This document shows, piece after piece, positions 11,621 through 25,679 of a stretch of 64,000 nucleotides of DNA. The first letter of the stretch is position 1. Each line of letters opens with the position of its first letter. The stretch is from Cacajao melanocephalus (lineage: Eukaryota; Chordata; Mammalia; Primates; Pitheciidae). The DNA is taken from contig CAUYLG010039309.1 in the NCBI GenBank assembly GCA_963573385.1, positions 1 through 64,000 on the forward strand, given 5' to 3'. The translations under genes and the position numbers were made by a program. The notes below the pieces were generated by a model that saw only the letters and a list, made by a program, of their open reading frames with translations, had not been told where the DNA came from and searched no databases.

Positions 11621-13587
11621 AGGGGACCATGGTCTATTTTTCAGTGGACAGAAAACAACTTCCTACACAATGCCCCATTAAGAGTAATTTAGTTTCTCCG
11701 AATAGAGGACCTTGAGGGACCTTGAAACCAAGGAAAGAATTAGGGTTCTCAGTCAATCTAGATAACTCATAGAGACTATTAAGTCACAATGTCTTCTTTG
11801 GAGTCAAGCACATTAGCTTGAACTTTGCATCCCCTACCATGCTGACCTAGCTGCAAGATGTGGCCAGACATCTGGCTCAAGCACAGGCTTACTCCTCATC
11901 CAGGCCCCCAATTCCTCAAGGAGAGGAGCCAACTCTTCCCAGAGCCACAGACTAGAGCAGCAGACTGGAGTCTGCATCAGCAAACAAGATGAGGAAGCAA
12001 GGCAGCTGACCCAACGGGGGAAGCAAATCTCAGGATCAGTATTTTTGATCTGGAACAAAAGAGGGTTAAGGGAAGCAAGAAAAAAACATTTATATATCCA
12101 CCTCGGTGGATGTCCCAGAAGAATATGCTGACTGCATGTGCAAGATGGCCCATCTCTCAAACCTCATCAGGAAGAATTAAAAATAAAATACTACAAATCT
12201 TTGATTCTCTTCTGAGAATTGATGAGTTGCAAATCTCTGAAATGTCTTAACTGCAGAAGAAAATGTAGAATCTATGCTGAGAGAGCAGAATACGAAACCC
12301 TCTTGAGTCACAGAAGGCATTTCAGTGAGGGTGCCTTCGGCTTTGCATGCAGGGGTTTAGAACACAAGGCCAGAAATCTCACATTGGCCTCCGCTACGTA
12401 GATAACTAGCTCACCTTGCCAGAAGAGTGGCTTCTTTCCTCAATGCCATGAAAGCCAGGGACTGAGCCTGAAGTGGGACCATTAGTTCTTCTATGGCTGA
12501 AGGGTGTGGGCATATTCCTGAGACTGCAGGATCACAGCTTCAGGTCCTAAGGCCACCATGGGCCTGGGGCTAAACTTTCAGGAAGCTAAGCCTCTGATGA
12601 AAAGCCAACGTGAATTGTCCTGGGACGTTTAGATGGAGAGAGTATTTATCCCAAACTCTGAGACTGATATTTATCAAGTTTTAAAGCAAAAAGTTGTGAA
12701 AGAAAAATGAAGGAAGACATAGAAAAGAATAAGAAAGAAAGCACTTTTCAATGAGTTAGGGGTCCCAAACAGTTAATTATATTCTCCAAGTAGAATTCCT
12801 CCTCTCCGTGAATTATCTCTCAAAATTATCTGTCAGAAATTATCTGAATGAAGACCTTTGTCATGATGCAGACTATGTGAATGCCCTAGATGGCCTCTAG
12901 CTGTGAAGAATCTGACTTCTGCTCTTTGAAAACTGATAGATAAGGATGCAAATTTAAAAACAAAATCTTTGCTATTCACTCTATGATATTAGAATTGAGA
13001 TTCTGATTACGTTTAACCTTACGGAGTCTAATATCATGTCAACTGAGAATAATAAGCCAGTATTTTAAAATGTGACTTTTTAAAGTTAAGAATAAACATT
13101 TCATACTGCAAGGGCCCATTCAAAGAGACCCTCAGATGATGGCTGGACACATCATAGCAAGGAATCATTCTTGCGTCATTTTCTGTGATGGCAAACTTAA
13201 CATTTGGAAATTTGACTTTCCCAGGTCTGAGGTCAAAGTACTTTACCGTCTCCACATGGTAAAGTACAGAAAGTGAGGCACCCAGCACCTTGGCCAAACA
13301 ATAATCAAGTAAATGACCAAATCATGGAAATGCAGATTGAGGGGCAAAAAGCTGATGGAAAGGGAAAAATCAATACTGATAGTAACTAAGGTTACATATT
13401 TAGGTTAGAGAGAAATTCGCATTGAAGAGCCATAACCAGGATTAGTGACTCCTCAGGCAAACGGTGTTAAAAGAAGCCAGTAAATACTGGTGGAGTCTGC
13501 TCTTTGTCTCCCTCTCTTCCTCCCTTTAGACACTCTGGAAACATCTTTCCATTTTACAATCTAGTGGCATAGTTGTCTCATTTACTT
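11621..13587. other. Unassigned DNA, nearly 2 kb
   Basis: I recognise no interspersed repeat and no coding exon. A perfect 10-base inverted repeat lies at 13238-13247 and 13258-13267. Confidence 0.45.
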
Positions 13588-15025
13588 ATCATTCAACATG
13601 TATTTATTGAATTCCCTCACTAGCCCAGCCATTGTTTTTGGCCCTAGAGATACAGTAGACAAAGATAGCTCTCCTCGTAGGAGATGGAGTGAAGGAAAAC
13701 GGAAAAATAATATACTAATAAGCAAGTAAAGTATGCAGCACATCATGAATGAAAAATGCTATAAAGAAAATGATGCAACAATGAGGAATTGGGAGTGTAG
13801 AGGAGGGATGGGATACAATCTTCATTTGGGAGCTGGAGAAGACCTCACAGATTATTATTTGAGCAAAGACCTAAATAAGAGGATGGGGATGGAATAAGCC
13901 ATATAAATATCTTGGATAATAAGAATTCCAGTTGAAGGAACAGCCAACGGCAAGATCTGGAGAGAAGAGCCCACCTGACATGCCTGAGCAGGCCAGAGGA
14001 GTTAGAATGGAGTGAGAAGAACAGTCCAGAATGACTTTTAAAAAGTAGGGACCAACCATGTATGGGACTGTGGACATTTAAGGAGTTTGTCTTTTACTTT
14101 TTGAGAGAGAGAGAAAAAAAATAGGTGCTTGAGGGTTCTTCTCTTCTCTGGTATATTTTTAAAGAATTCATTGGGCTGCCGTATCAGAGCGATACCGTAA
14201 GAGATAATATTGGAGACCAAATTTTGGAAATTGAAGGTGGAGCCAACAGCATTGGCTGGTAGCTAAAGAATGACTCCAAATTTACTTTGATGAGGAAGAC
14301 CGTGGAAGAAGAAAATTAGGGAGAGGGAGTGTATTAGTCTATTTTCACGCTGCTGATAAAGGCATACCTGAGACTGGGTGATTTATTTATTTTTTTAAAA
14401 AAAAGAGGTTTAATGAACTCATAGTTTCACATGGCTGAGGAGGCCTCAAAATCATGGTGGAAGGCAAAAGGCATGTCTTACATGGTGGCAGGCAAGAAAG
14501 AATGAGAACCAAGCACAAGCAGAAACCCTTATAAAAACATCTGATCTCGTGAGACTTATTCACTATCAAGTGAACAGTATGGGGTAAACCACCCTCATGA
14601 TTCAATTACCTCCCACTGGGTCCTTCCAAAACATGTGGGAATTAGTGGAGCTACAATTCAAGATGAGATTTGGGAGAGGATGGAGCCAAACCATACCAGG
14701 GAGCAGGTGAGAAGTTTGGTTTAGGAAAAGTTAAGTTTAAAATGTCCGCTAGACATCTCACTAGGGACATTATGAAGAGAGTTAGTTATATGAATTGAGT
14801 GCTCACCAGAAGATTCCACTATCAAAAAAAAAAATATTTGCGTGCCGTCAGCCTATTGGTGGTACTTAAGCCATGGAAATGGATGCGATCCCCAGGAGAA
14901 AGAGTATAGCTTTCTGAGGACTAATTGGAGCATTCACAGATGAGGAAGAGCTAGCAAAAAAAAAAAAAAAAAAAATGGAAAGTGAGTCATCAGGGAGGGA
15001 AGGAGGAAATCTCGGAGAGTCAGGC
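13588..15025 (-). mobile_element. L2 LINE, antisense, split by a MaLR LTR
   Basis: It begins with the reverse complement of the L2 3' end (CATTCAACATGTATTTATTG) and proceeds through the L2 tail and back into ORF2 sequence, in consensus order. An LTR interrupts it at 14330-14698, after which it resumes (AAAGTTAAGTTTAAAATGTC, then CCATGGAAATGGATGCGATC). L2 encodes a CR1-like endonuclease and reverse transcriptase; here the frame is destroyed. This is one of the longest ancient elements in the window. A poly(A) run at about 14957-14978 lies within it. Confidence 0.75.
14330..14698 (-). mobile_element. Solo ERVL-MaLR LTR (THE1/MST type), antisense, inside L2
   Basis: The plus strand reads from TGTATTAGTCTATTTTC to AAACCATACCA. 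Perfect 5-base duplications GGGAG occur at 14325-14329 and 14699-14703. An A-rich expansion lies at about 14390-14406. It interrupts the L2 element and has no internal region. Confidence 0.94.
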
Positions 15026-15390
15026 ACCCTCAGCAGGCAGCTATTAGAGCAGCTTATATCAAACCTATCCAAGAGGTAAACAGTTCTAAGGAAAGAGATT
15101 CCTAAGTCCTCAATTCCCTATGCACGCTTTTCTAAAATCACTAGATTTGAGGAAGTTTCAATAATGAACATGCAGATTCTTGCTTTCCAGTGCTTCTTTT
15201 GTAACAACTCTTTTCCCACTTAATAAACTGCTGTCACTCTTCACCCCCTTATGAATCTTACCATTAGTATTGCTGTGGGTATAAAAACATCTGGAATGAC
15301 AAACAGTGGGATTACTAAAGTGGCAGTCTCCCTGTTGAGAAAGTGAATGACGCTAACTAGAAAACCATCAAGTCAAATGGTTTCTAATTT

Positions 15391-15508
15391 TCTCTTTCAG
15401 CCAAATTATAAAAGAAACTAGTTGAATTGCCAGCTGACACATCAGTTAAAAGAATTTTTGATAATAGAATGCTTTGTGACTTTTGTCAACTATCTTGGGA
15501 GAAATGCA
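15391..15508. repeat. Copy 1 of a local 118-base repeat
   Basis: It starts TCTCTTTCAG and ends GGGAGAAATGCA. The same sequence recurs 720 bases downstream with about 90 percent identity over the aligned part. Neither copy matches a transposon family I know. Confidence 0.8.
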
Positions 15509-16110
15509 AATAATTTAGTAACAGTACAATGACATTCTTTTCCCATCTACTTACTAGTGTAAGTTAGTTTTCTCAATATTTAGGTATATATAAATGAAAA
15601 GAAGAACAGCTATTGTTCTAAGACTTATCTTATTCCAGCAATTAGCAATATTCATTCATGAATAAGTGAACTAAAAGGAAAATAAACTTCAATTCACTTC
15701 TTTAAGATACACATTGCCAATAAAATTTATTTTTAATGTTTAATATTTATATATTAACATTTATATGGTACACATGTTTTTGAGAAGTTGTGAATAATAA
15801 TTATAGTGATAACCCAATATTGCAGAATGTTGCATCACACAGAGTCTTTTCATGAAAGAAAATCTACAATTAAATTTTTATCTTACTTTTTTTTTAAATA
15901 GGAAGATACCGTGGTGATACCCTTTGGGTGCTCAAGTAGATGTAACTTTTATGTTTTTTTGCAGAACTGAGGATTTGAAAAGAACCAACCAAAATCCCAA
16001 AGGTACAGCAATGTTCCTCCCCAGGAATGATGTTATCTGTAAAGACTTTTCAGTGCTCATTACTTTTCAATCACTTTGGAATGAGGATCTTATCACACCT
16101 CTCTCTGTTT

Positions 16111-16205
16111 TCTCTTTCAGCTGAATTATAACAGAAACTAGGTGCAGATAATTTTTGAAAATAGAATGCTTTGTGACTTTTGTCAATTATCTAGGGAGAA
16201 ATGCA
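16111..16205. repeat. Copy 2 of the local repeat, with an internal deletion
   Basis: It matches 15391-15508 from TCTCTTTCAG to GGGAGAAATGCA but lacks about 23 central bases. The flanks of the two copies do not align. Confidence 0.8.
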
Positions 16206-16611
16206 TACACATCTTTTTTTTTTAACTCAAATAAGAGGATTGTGTAGATCTCCAATAATTTGGAGCATGTTATTTGATATAGGGCGTAGCCATGCATACC
16301 CTAGAGTATGCATGATTTTCCAGAGTATATGTGAGCAAGAGAAGCTTTAAAGGACTCAGCTTCCAGATATACAACATCCTTTTGGCCACTTTCCTTAAAA
16401 AAATGCTTGAGAAAGCATCTGTGGACTTACAGTTCTTTTCCACTTCCGTTTTTGCAATTTTTCTGGTTTTCAAAAGAAAGGCATTCGTGGTACCAATTCT
16501 GAATCTTGCTGTGGAACATTACCCCATAAAACAATTTTTTAAAAAAACAAGAGCTTTAGATCATTCCTGAGTGTGTCTTTCCTAAAATCAAAGAGTTTGT
16601 AAGAAAGAATA

Positions 16612-16945
16612 AAAGGAAATAGCCAAAGCTATCCTAAGCAAAAAGAGCAAAACTGGAAAAATCTCATTGCCTGACTTCAAATTATACTACAGAGCTATAG
16701 TAACCAAACCACAGGAGACTGGCATAAAAACAGATACATAAAACTATGGAATAGAATAGAGAACCCAGAAACAAATCCACACACCTATAGTAAACTCATT
16801 TCCCACAAAGTTGCCAAGAACATATACTGGGGGGAAAAAGTCTTTTCAATAAATCGTGCTGGGAAAACTGGATATCTGTATGCAAAACAATGAGATTAGA
16901 CCCCCATCTCTTGCTGTATACAAAAATCAAATGCGTGGATGGGTT
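16612..16945 (+). mobile_element. L1 ORF2 internal fragment
   Basis: It matches L1 ORF2 downstream of the reverse transcriptase core (GCTATCCTAAGCAAAAAGAG, then CTGGGAAAACTGGATATC). It lacks both ends of L1 and passes directly into L2-like sequence. Its frame is broken. Confidence 0.85.
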
Positions 16946-17860
16946 ATAGAAATCATATTCCACCAGCTTTTGTTTTCTCAGTGAAATGAGAAAAAGAGAA
17001 TAAGAAGGGAAGAAATGGCTATAAATTTGGAGGAAGAGGATAAGGAGAGTGAAAGTATTAATACAGTTGAAGGTAGTAGGATTTCTGGGCAGCACTAAGG
17101 CCCAGTTTGGGATTAGCGGTCATGAATATAAGTGAGATTTTCAATACGTTGCCTGGTTCTCTAGAGTCATGTTCTGGTGCCTAAAGCAGGTGTGCAGAAG
17201 GCAGAGTTAGAAGAAAGACAAGAATATCAAGGTATATGCAAGGACTGAATATAATGGTGTAACCATTGAAGCTGGGGAAGGAATAAAGTGATGACGTGCG
17301 AATGGAGAGAAATGGTGAAAAGTGGCCCAACACTTTGGGAGGCCAAGACAGGTGGATCATGAGGTTAGGAGATCAAGACCATCCTGGCCAACATGGTGAA
17401 ACCCCATCTCTTCTAATAATGCAAAAATTATCTGGGTGTGGTGACACGTGCCTGTAATCGCAGCTACTCGGGTGGCTGAGGCAGGAGAAGAATCACTTGA
17501 ACCAGGGAGTCTGAGGTTGCAGTGAGTCTAGATCACTCCACTGCACTCCGGCCTGGCAACAGAGTGAGACTCCATCTCAAAAAAAAAAATAGTGAAAAGT
17601 TAGTATCATAAATAAATTGTAGGTTGAGTAATTAATAGAAGTCAGAATATTATCAGTATAGGAGGCAGTGGTTAGAGGCTGGAATGAAGGAGGGATTGCA
17701 AGTATTGGTGCTGACAGTTTCTTGTCCAGGAGCGTGGTAGTAAACCTGCGTTCTCTTTCATTTCTAACTGGAAGAAGGATCAGAGGCACATTACAATCAC
17801 TTAAAGTCTGTCCCCAGGGCTGCATTAATTGCTCTACACTCTGTCATCCCATAGTACAAG
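16946..17860 (-). mobile_element. L2-like ancient LINE, antisense, split by an Alu
   Basis: The plus strand resembles reverse-complemented L2 ORF2 (GGGCAGCACTAAGGCCCAG, then AAGTGATGACGTGCGAATGG). After the Alu at 17324-17590 the purine-rich character resumes. The right edge is a guess. Confidence 0.5.
17324..17590 (+). mobile_element. Alu (AluS-like), 5'-truncated
   Basis: It starts about 30 bases inside the left arm and ends in a short A tail. GTGAAAAGT at 17315-17323 and at 17592-17600 is a target duplication, confirming L1-type insertion into the L2-like sequence. Confidence 0.93.
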
Positions 17861-18419
17861 GGGATAAGACCATTTGGACATTCCACAGAACATCACATTA
17901 ATCTGTGAAATCAGTGCCATCATGGTAATCCATACATAAGAGCAAGAGGTAGCAAATCGATTGAAGGCTTTGGTAAGATATATGTACCCCAGAGGGTGGG
18001 AGATAAACCCTATAAAACTCAAGGACCACCATATTTTTTCAGGGACCTAGAGATCTGGATTATACTGGGACTTGGTCTGCTAGATACTTTTTAACATCAT
18101 GTTTATACCTTTATTTACTAAAAAGAAAACCCAGTACTTGATAATTATCTTCAAGCTCTGGGAGCAGTATATTCCACACTTAGGAATATGGCTGCAACTC
18201 ATCTGTCCATCGCAGTAACACATTTGGAAATCAGAGAAATGACCTCCAGGTACTTGCAGGGCCTCAGTGGACACAGTGTAAGCCAGACCTGAGACAGAAC
18301 TTCATTTATTACTTGATCCTCACATATATACCTATTCTAACAGGAGCAGGGGACATCGTGGCTCTTGGAGTTTCCAAGTACCAGCAGCAAATCAGGCTCT
18401 GTGTTCGAAAGCCTTCAAA
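17861..18419. other. Unassigned DNA
   Basis: No repeat or gene is recognised. Confidence 0.5.
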
Positions 18420-18938
18420 AGTGTGGCAATTCCTCAAAGATCTAGAAATAGAAATACCATCTGACCCAGCAATCCCATTACTGGGTATATACCCAAAGGA
18501 TTATAAAACATTCTATTATAAAGACACATGCACACGTGTGTTTATTGTGGCACTGTTTACAATAGCAAAGACTTAGAACCAACCCAAATGCCCATCAAAG
18601 ATAGACTGGACAAAGACAATGTGGCACGTATACACCATGGAATACTATGCAGCCATAAGAAGGGATGTTAAACAATGAGTGTTAAAGTGGGTATTAAACA
18701 ATGAGAACACATGGACACAGGGAGGGGAACATCACACACAGGGGCCTGTCAGAGGATGGGGGATAGGGGAGGGATAGCAGGGGGTGGAGGGATTGGGAGG
18801 GATAGCATTAGGAGAAATACCTAATGTAGATGATGTGATGATAGATGCAGCAAACCACCGAGTCACGTGTATACCTATGTAACAAATCTGCACGTTCTGC
18901 ACATGTACCCCAGAACTTAAAGTATAATTTTAAAAAAT
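18420..18938 (+). mobile_element. L1 3' end with an internal deletion
   Basis: It runs from late ORF2 (GTGTGGCAATTCCTCAAAG) to the 3' terminus (CCCAGAACTTAAAGTATAA). After the GCAGCCATAA segment near 18650 about 150 consensus bases are missing, replaced by a patch (18663-18705) that carries TTAAACAATGAG twice. It is relatively young among the L1 pieces here. Confidence 0.88.
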
Positions 18939-20600
18939 TCTGGGTCTTCCCCTTTCTTCAATATGTGGTTACCTGAGTAATTTCTGGAGGTCTCTTTAAG
19001 GAAGATCTGAGGAGAAAGCTACCTTATACCCTGTGGTAGAGTCCTCCTTCATGGGGCTCTGGACTCTCAGTCTATAGACGCTGTAACTGAGACATGACTT
19101 AGGTCTGGGAACTGGGCAAGATCATGAGACTTCCTATTGGGTCAGCTTATTGTTTTCTGCTTGTCTGTTCCTGGGGTATGTACATTAATAATATTCTCGT
19201 TGGGTTCCCATTTATCCCATTCCTATGGACATCGTATTCTACTAGCCATCTCAATAAATCCCTGTGGATCCAGTTCCCTAGACTAACATCCCATGTTGCT
19301 TTGCATTATGCTAATTATGCCCACCTAATTTCCAATGGTTAAATGCTGCCTGTCGGCCTCTGCTAGTCTAAAATCCTATCATCTCCATTGCTACTGGGAG
19401 GCACAGTTATAGCATCTCCTACTGTCAACCCTGCCCATAAAGACAGCGCCATTGAGCTTCTCAACGGTACTGACACCTTCCTCACCAGCTCATCCCTGCT
19501 GCTTGGGAAAGTGTTCTCTAAGCCCGCCCAAGGAATGTAGTCATTAGTGGGTTTCCCAGCCTTATATCGTAAATATATTCCAGCATGCCGAATCCCCTGA
19601 GTCTTTGAAATATTTTCTCTGCAGCCTTTCATGGAAGTTATAGCATCTTTAATATAAGCCATCACTTTTTTCATGCTTCCAAGAACCTTCCTAGCAGCTT
19701 ACTAAACCTGTCACTCAGAGCCATTGCCATGGTGTTTAATCTTGTGTAACAGGAAAGGGATCTCATATCGATAATCTCTCCTTTCTCCAGCTTTTATTTG
19801 ACTGTCCTTGATCCAGCATGCTGATGATTCACTCCCACACACTCCTGCTTGCACATATGAATCATGTCCTGTACTTCCTTTGATATATGATCCCTCTCCT
19901 CAGCAGGACCAGACCTGGTTATTCTGGCTATGCTGAACTCTTGCCCTATTCATGAGTCTGGTGTCCAAGTGGTTGCAAATCCTGGGGAAGGCAAGCATTT
20001 TCTTATAGCCCACCCAATTCATTTGAGGTCTCTACATAGTCTTCAAACAAGTACAAGGGGCCACTTCCATCTTTCAACAAAGAGAGTGGGCCACTGCTCA
20101 GTGTCTACATGTATGTCCCCATCACAAGTCTCAGAGTCCCACCTCTTCTATATCAGGACCCTAATTTCAACATAAAAGACTTGCTTTGGCCAAGAATTCA
20201 GCCTTCTTGGATGTTCTTCCATTTTTAATGTTAACTCCTGAGTCTTGTTTTTAGTATTCCTGTCCTCTGGCTGCAGAAGACAAAATATCCCTTTAAATGC
20301 TACCAAGAGGATTCTCTGACTTTCACACTTTGTTCTTAATTTATTTCAGTAGAACTGAGCCATTTTGTTTCTCTCCTCAGTGCATTATTAGTCCTTATCC
20401 ATGGCCACTCAGTTTCATAGCCCTGATAGTTATTATTCCCCTGTGCTATCTCACCAAAGATAAAGATGTAACTTCCTAGAGCATGTCAGTAACTACCAAT
20501 ACTCCAGCCATCACCAGTAATGGGCTTCTACTTGCCTTTGAAGAGACAAGTGGTTAACCTCTAGAATCCCATCCTGCCTGTGTCTACTTCCTAGAAACAC
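18939..20600. other. 1.7 kb block of unknown origin, possibly old retroviral interior
   Basis: Nothing matches Alu, L1, L2 or MIR. The minus strand has a more coding-like texture, with a 103-codon frame at 19363-19674. I suspect a decayed ERVL-class interior in antisense, partly because the next few hundred bases (20601-21020, opening GTTGGGTTCCCTGGAAGCAG) look LTR-like. I see no reverse transcriptase or protease motif, so this is inference only. Confidence 0.3.
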
Positions 20601-22698
20601 TTGCGGGACCAACTGGCTTAGGTTGGGTTCCCTGGAAGCAGTTCCTAAAGTAACAATTCTTATGAAAGTGATTTACTGAGGGAATACTCTCAGAGTAGGA
20701 GAGTAAAGGAAGCCAGGCAGATAAGGAGGAGAAAACTAAGCAAGGAATAGTCTAGGATGGAGAAAAGATTCAGCCTGGATCTCTGGCGAGTGGATTGCAA
20801 CACAGAGTTGGTGTCACTTAGGGCCAGTGTGCTGGTCTTTGTATCCTGCATGTCACTTAGCCAGTGGTCTCTTGCCATCCTGGGGAGTGATGAGGTGGCT
20901 CCCGTTTGGCCCAAGGCATTTATTGTAAGAGAGAAGCTGAGAGCTAAGAGCAAACAAAATTCATTGTAGCTGGGAGATGAGTGCACTGACCCAGAAAAGG
21001 AGATGAAGGCAGGTAACAATGTTATCCACTATACATGGTTTGTAAAAGCAGAACTGGGATTCCAGCCCAGGCAGGTTGGTTTGTTGTTTGAACAAGCACA
21101 CATCTTGCTTCATGCAACTGCAGAGGATGGAGCATGTTGATGATTTGTACAACTGAAACATTATAGTATTATCTCTAAGCTCATTTTCATCTCAAAACCC
21201 TGCGATGCTTTTGTTTATCTTAGGCTAAAATATACTCACTTGCTTAAGTTCAAGAGGCACTGCCCTCTCCAGCTCCCACAGTAAGGTTCCGTTTTCACCA
21301 TAATCAGATTCTGGCCACCCAGAAACCTCTTTGTCTATTGTCTACCACAGTGCTGACCCCATGTGCCTTCTTGTAAACATTCAGAGACAAACTTCAAAGT
21401 TATCTTGCCTTCTAAAAATATTCTTTCCAAAGGAACAAACAATAATTATTACTACCTTTTTATAGTTATTTCAGAATCATATTTCATTTTAGTGTGTTAT
21501 TATTGAAAAATGAAACTAAGTGAATAAGATGCACAATAACACAGCAGTTTATAATTTCAAAAATATTATGAAAATACTAAACTTGATTTTTAAAGAATTT
21601 ACTCATACGCTATTGTAGAGATAAAATATTAAATAGGATGAGGTTACCAACATGCTTTCTTTCGAATGATTATCATTTAATATTTATTGAACACCTAGGC
21701 AAGTTAGAATTAACTTTACATTTAAAGTTGTTGCCTTACAGATTCTTATAAGACAGTGATCATTTGGGAGAGTCATTCTTGGTCTTTTTTCAATGACCGT
21801 TGGTTCAAATAAATTAGAATAGTCATGACAGGTACTTAGCAGTTTGAGGATATGTGTGCTGATCAGAGAATATGGCGTAAAACGGCAAACGGAAGTATAG
21901 AGAAATACTGAACAAAAAGTGAAGATGATTACAAATTTTCAGTGTAAATTTAAATATAACATGCAAATTTAATTTTGCATGTTTAAATTTGCTTCCTCTC
22001 AGAATCCATAGGATTGACAAAAAAATGTAAAAAGAAGAAAGTCATTAGCACTAAGAATCAAAAAAGTGGCATTTATAAGTCAATTATGATGCTGTAGGTT
22101 GTGTCACTTGGAGGAAAATGAGAGATTTAACGGAAAATAGAATAAAATAGATGGAACATCTGTGGGAAACCCCCCAGCGAGTTGAGAATGCCAGGAAGGA
22201 AAATAATTAGACAGTTGGCTTGGGATAAACTAAGGGATTTTGGCAGCTACACCAGGACAGTGCACACAGGATATCTGTCCACAACGTTTGACCCAGCTTT
22301 CACGTGGCACAGATTGACATCACGTTCTTGTAAGGAGGGCACTCAGAGATGCTAATGAAGGTCCCTAGTAGTCCCCCTGACTTCAAATGGACACCACAAA
22401 CAGAAAAGGAAGATAGTGCAACAATGGATGCCTGTTGTTTCTTCCTGCCAAGCGTTCATTCACCCTTCTGATTTTCCTTGTGAAAAAAACACCTATCCAA
22501 ATCATAGTCTCTGTGGCTCACGTGGAACCATCTGTGAGGTCCAGGCCTAGCTGATTCACCTTGGCCTTCCAGTATGCTCCATCCATCCTAGACATTTTTC
22601 TCGTTTTAAGAATGGTACTCCATTTTAAGTCTCCTGGCATGGGAAATTTGGGGGAATAAGTAACTATTTCTATTGGAACTAGAAATTGAGAAAAATTG
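20601..22698. other. Unassigned DNA; left 400 bases possibly LTR-like
   Basis: The left part is purine-rich. From 21430 it is strongly AT-rich. A 9-base inverted repeat (ACATGCAAA at 21959-21967, complement at 21974-21982) includes an ATGCAAAT octamer. No gene is seen. Confidence 0.4.
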
Positions 22699-22812
22699 AA
22701 AAATTTTCTAGCATTCTATCCTTCTTCATAATACAGAAATACAAAAATAGAAAAACAAGAAAAAATCTCTGAAGTGCTGTTGGAAAATAAGATAAGAGTG
22801 CCAAATAACAAA
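22699..22812. repeat. Copy A of a diverged sequence pair
   Basis: About 114 bases ending CCAAATAACAAA match 23387-23498 at roughly 80 percent with only a small gap. The shared blocks ATAATACAGA and CCAAATAACAAA are exact. The family is unknown to me. Confidence 0.75.
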
Positions 22813-23386
22813 AGGTACAAGGAAAATGTAAACCTGTGCTGCTGACAGCCACTAGGAACAAGGGGAAAAAAAGAAACAAATTCTAGCTTTGCCCCAATAA
22901 AGATTCCCCAGGTTTAGAGACACAAGGACTGGACCAAATGGCAGGACTGGAAGCCCCCCATAGGAGCAAACCTTGCCCCACAAAACATTCTAGAAAGTGG
23001 AGACACCAACCTCTTCATTCTGAGCAGCAGAGGAAAAAAGGTATGCGTGAACTTCCCCACTGCATGACTATATTCAAATTGTCCAGTAAAATCTCTTTCT
23101 CGCCTGCACTCACAATGTCTCAGGCAATGTGCTTAAGTGACTTTGAAAATAGGACTTCATTTACTCTGAACAATGATCAGCTTCCATGCTACATGTGAGA
23201 CAATTACGGTATGTGAGTTTCAGTCACTCGCCCCTGTCATATGGTCAGAAATTGGAGCCAGGCTTTGAGTTTGGGCTGCCTGACTGAGATCATATTTCTT
23301 CAATCACCAGATTAGAATGACGCATTTGTACACATCACAGAACCCATCAGAGAAAGTAGCTTTTCAGTTTTAAGAGGGCAAAGTGA

Positions 23387-23498
23387 GAAAAGTTTTAGCA
23401 TTCCATCCCCCTCCATAATACAGAGATCCAAAAATGTAAAAACAAAGAAAACTTCTGGAGCATTGTTGGGAAACAAGATAAAAATACCAAATAACAAA
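23387..23498. repeat. Copy B of a diverged sequence pair
   Basis: It lies in direct orientation 688 bases after copy A. Similarity fades on both sides, so this is a bounded segment rather than an obvious tandem array. Confidence 0.75.
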
Positions 23499-25324
<1,826 letters not shown>

Positions 25325-25485
25325 CAGTGGGGCACAGTGACTCACACCTGTGATCCCAGCACTTTAGGGGAGCCAAGGTGAGAGGATCACCTGAGGCCAG
25401 GAGTTCAAAGTTTGCAGTGAGCTATGAAAGTACCACTGCACTCCAGCCTAGATGAGAGAAAAAGGCTGTCTCTAAAAAAGAAAAA
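25325..25485 (+). mobile_element. Alu-related monomer, FRAM-like or internally deleted Alu
   Basis: A left-arm start (GACTCACACCTGTGATCCCAG) is joined, after GGAGTTCAAAG, to right-arm sequence (TTTGCAGTGAGCTATG) and ends in CTGTCTCTAAAAAAG. The length fits a free right monomer (FRAM); an Alu with an internal deletion is the alternative. Confidence 0.8.
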
Positions 25486-25679
25486 TAAATAACTTTAAAA
25501 ATAAAATTTGTGGGAGTGAATCTGCTGTTGGCATGACTTTGTCATGACTTTGTCATGGATCTCTTGGCTGCTTGAATGAAGGCATGGAGTTAGAAGATGG
25601 TTTGGTTTTTCTGGAGTGTTATCATATGGGTTAAAAAAAACAGAGAAAAAACAGATTAGCAAGAGAGTTTGGTATTTGA

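Larger units (their letters stand above)
15026..16611. other. Unassigned AT-rich DNA containing a local sequence pair
   Basis: No known repeat is recognised. Two related segments at 15391-15508 and 16111-16205 are listed separately. Confidence 0.45.

Noticed and set aside
20690..21019. 109-codon minus-strand frame
   Set aside because: Possibly within an LTR-like segment; no domain seen and an opposing frame of similar quality exists.
25532..25557. CATGACTTTGT twice in tandem
   Set aside because: Only two units; ordinary slippage.
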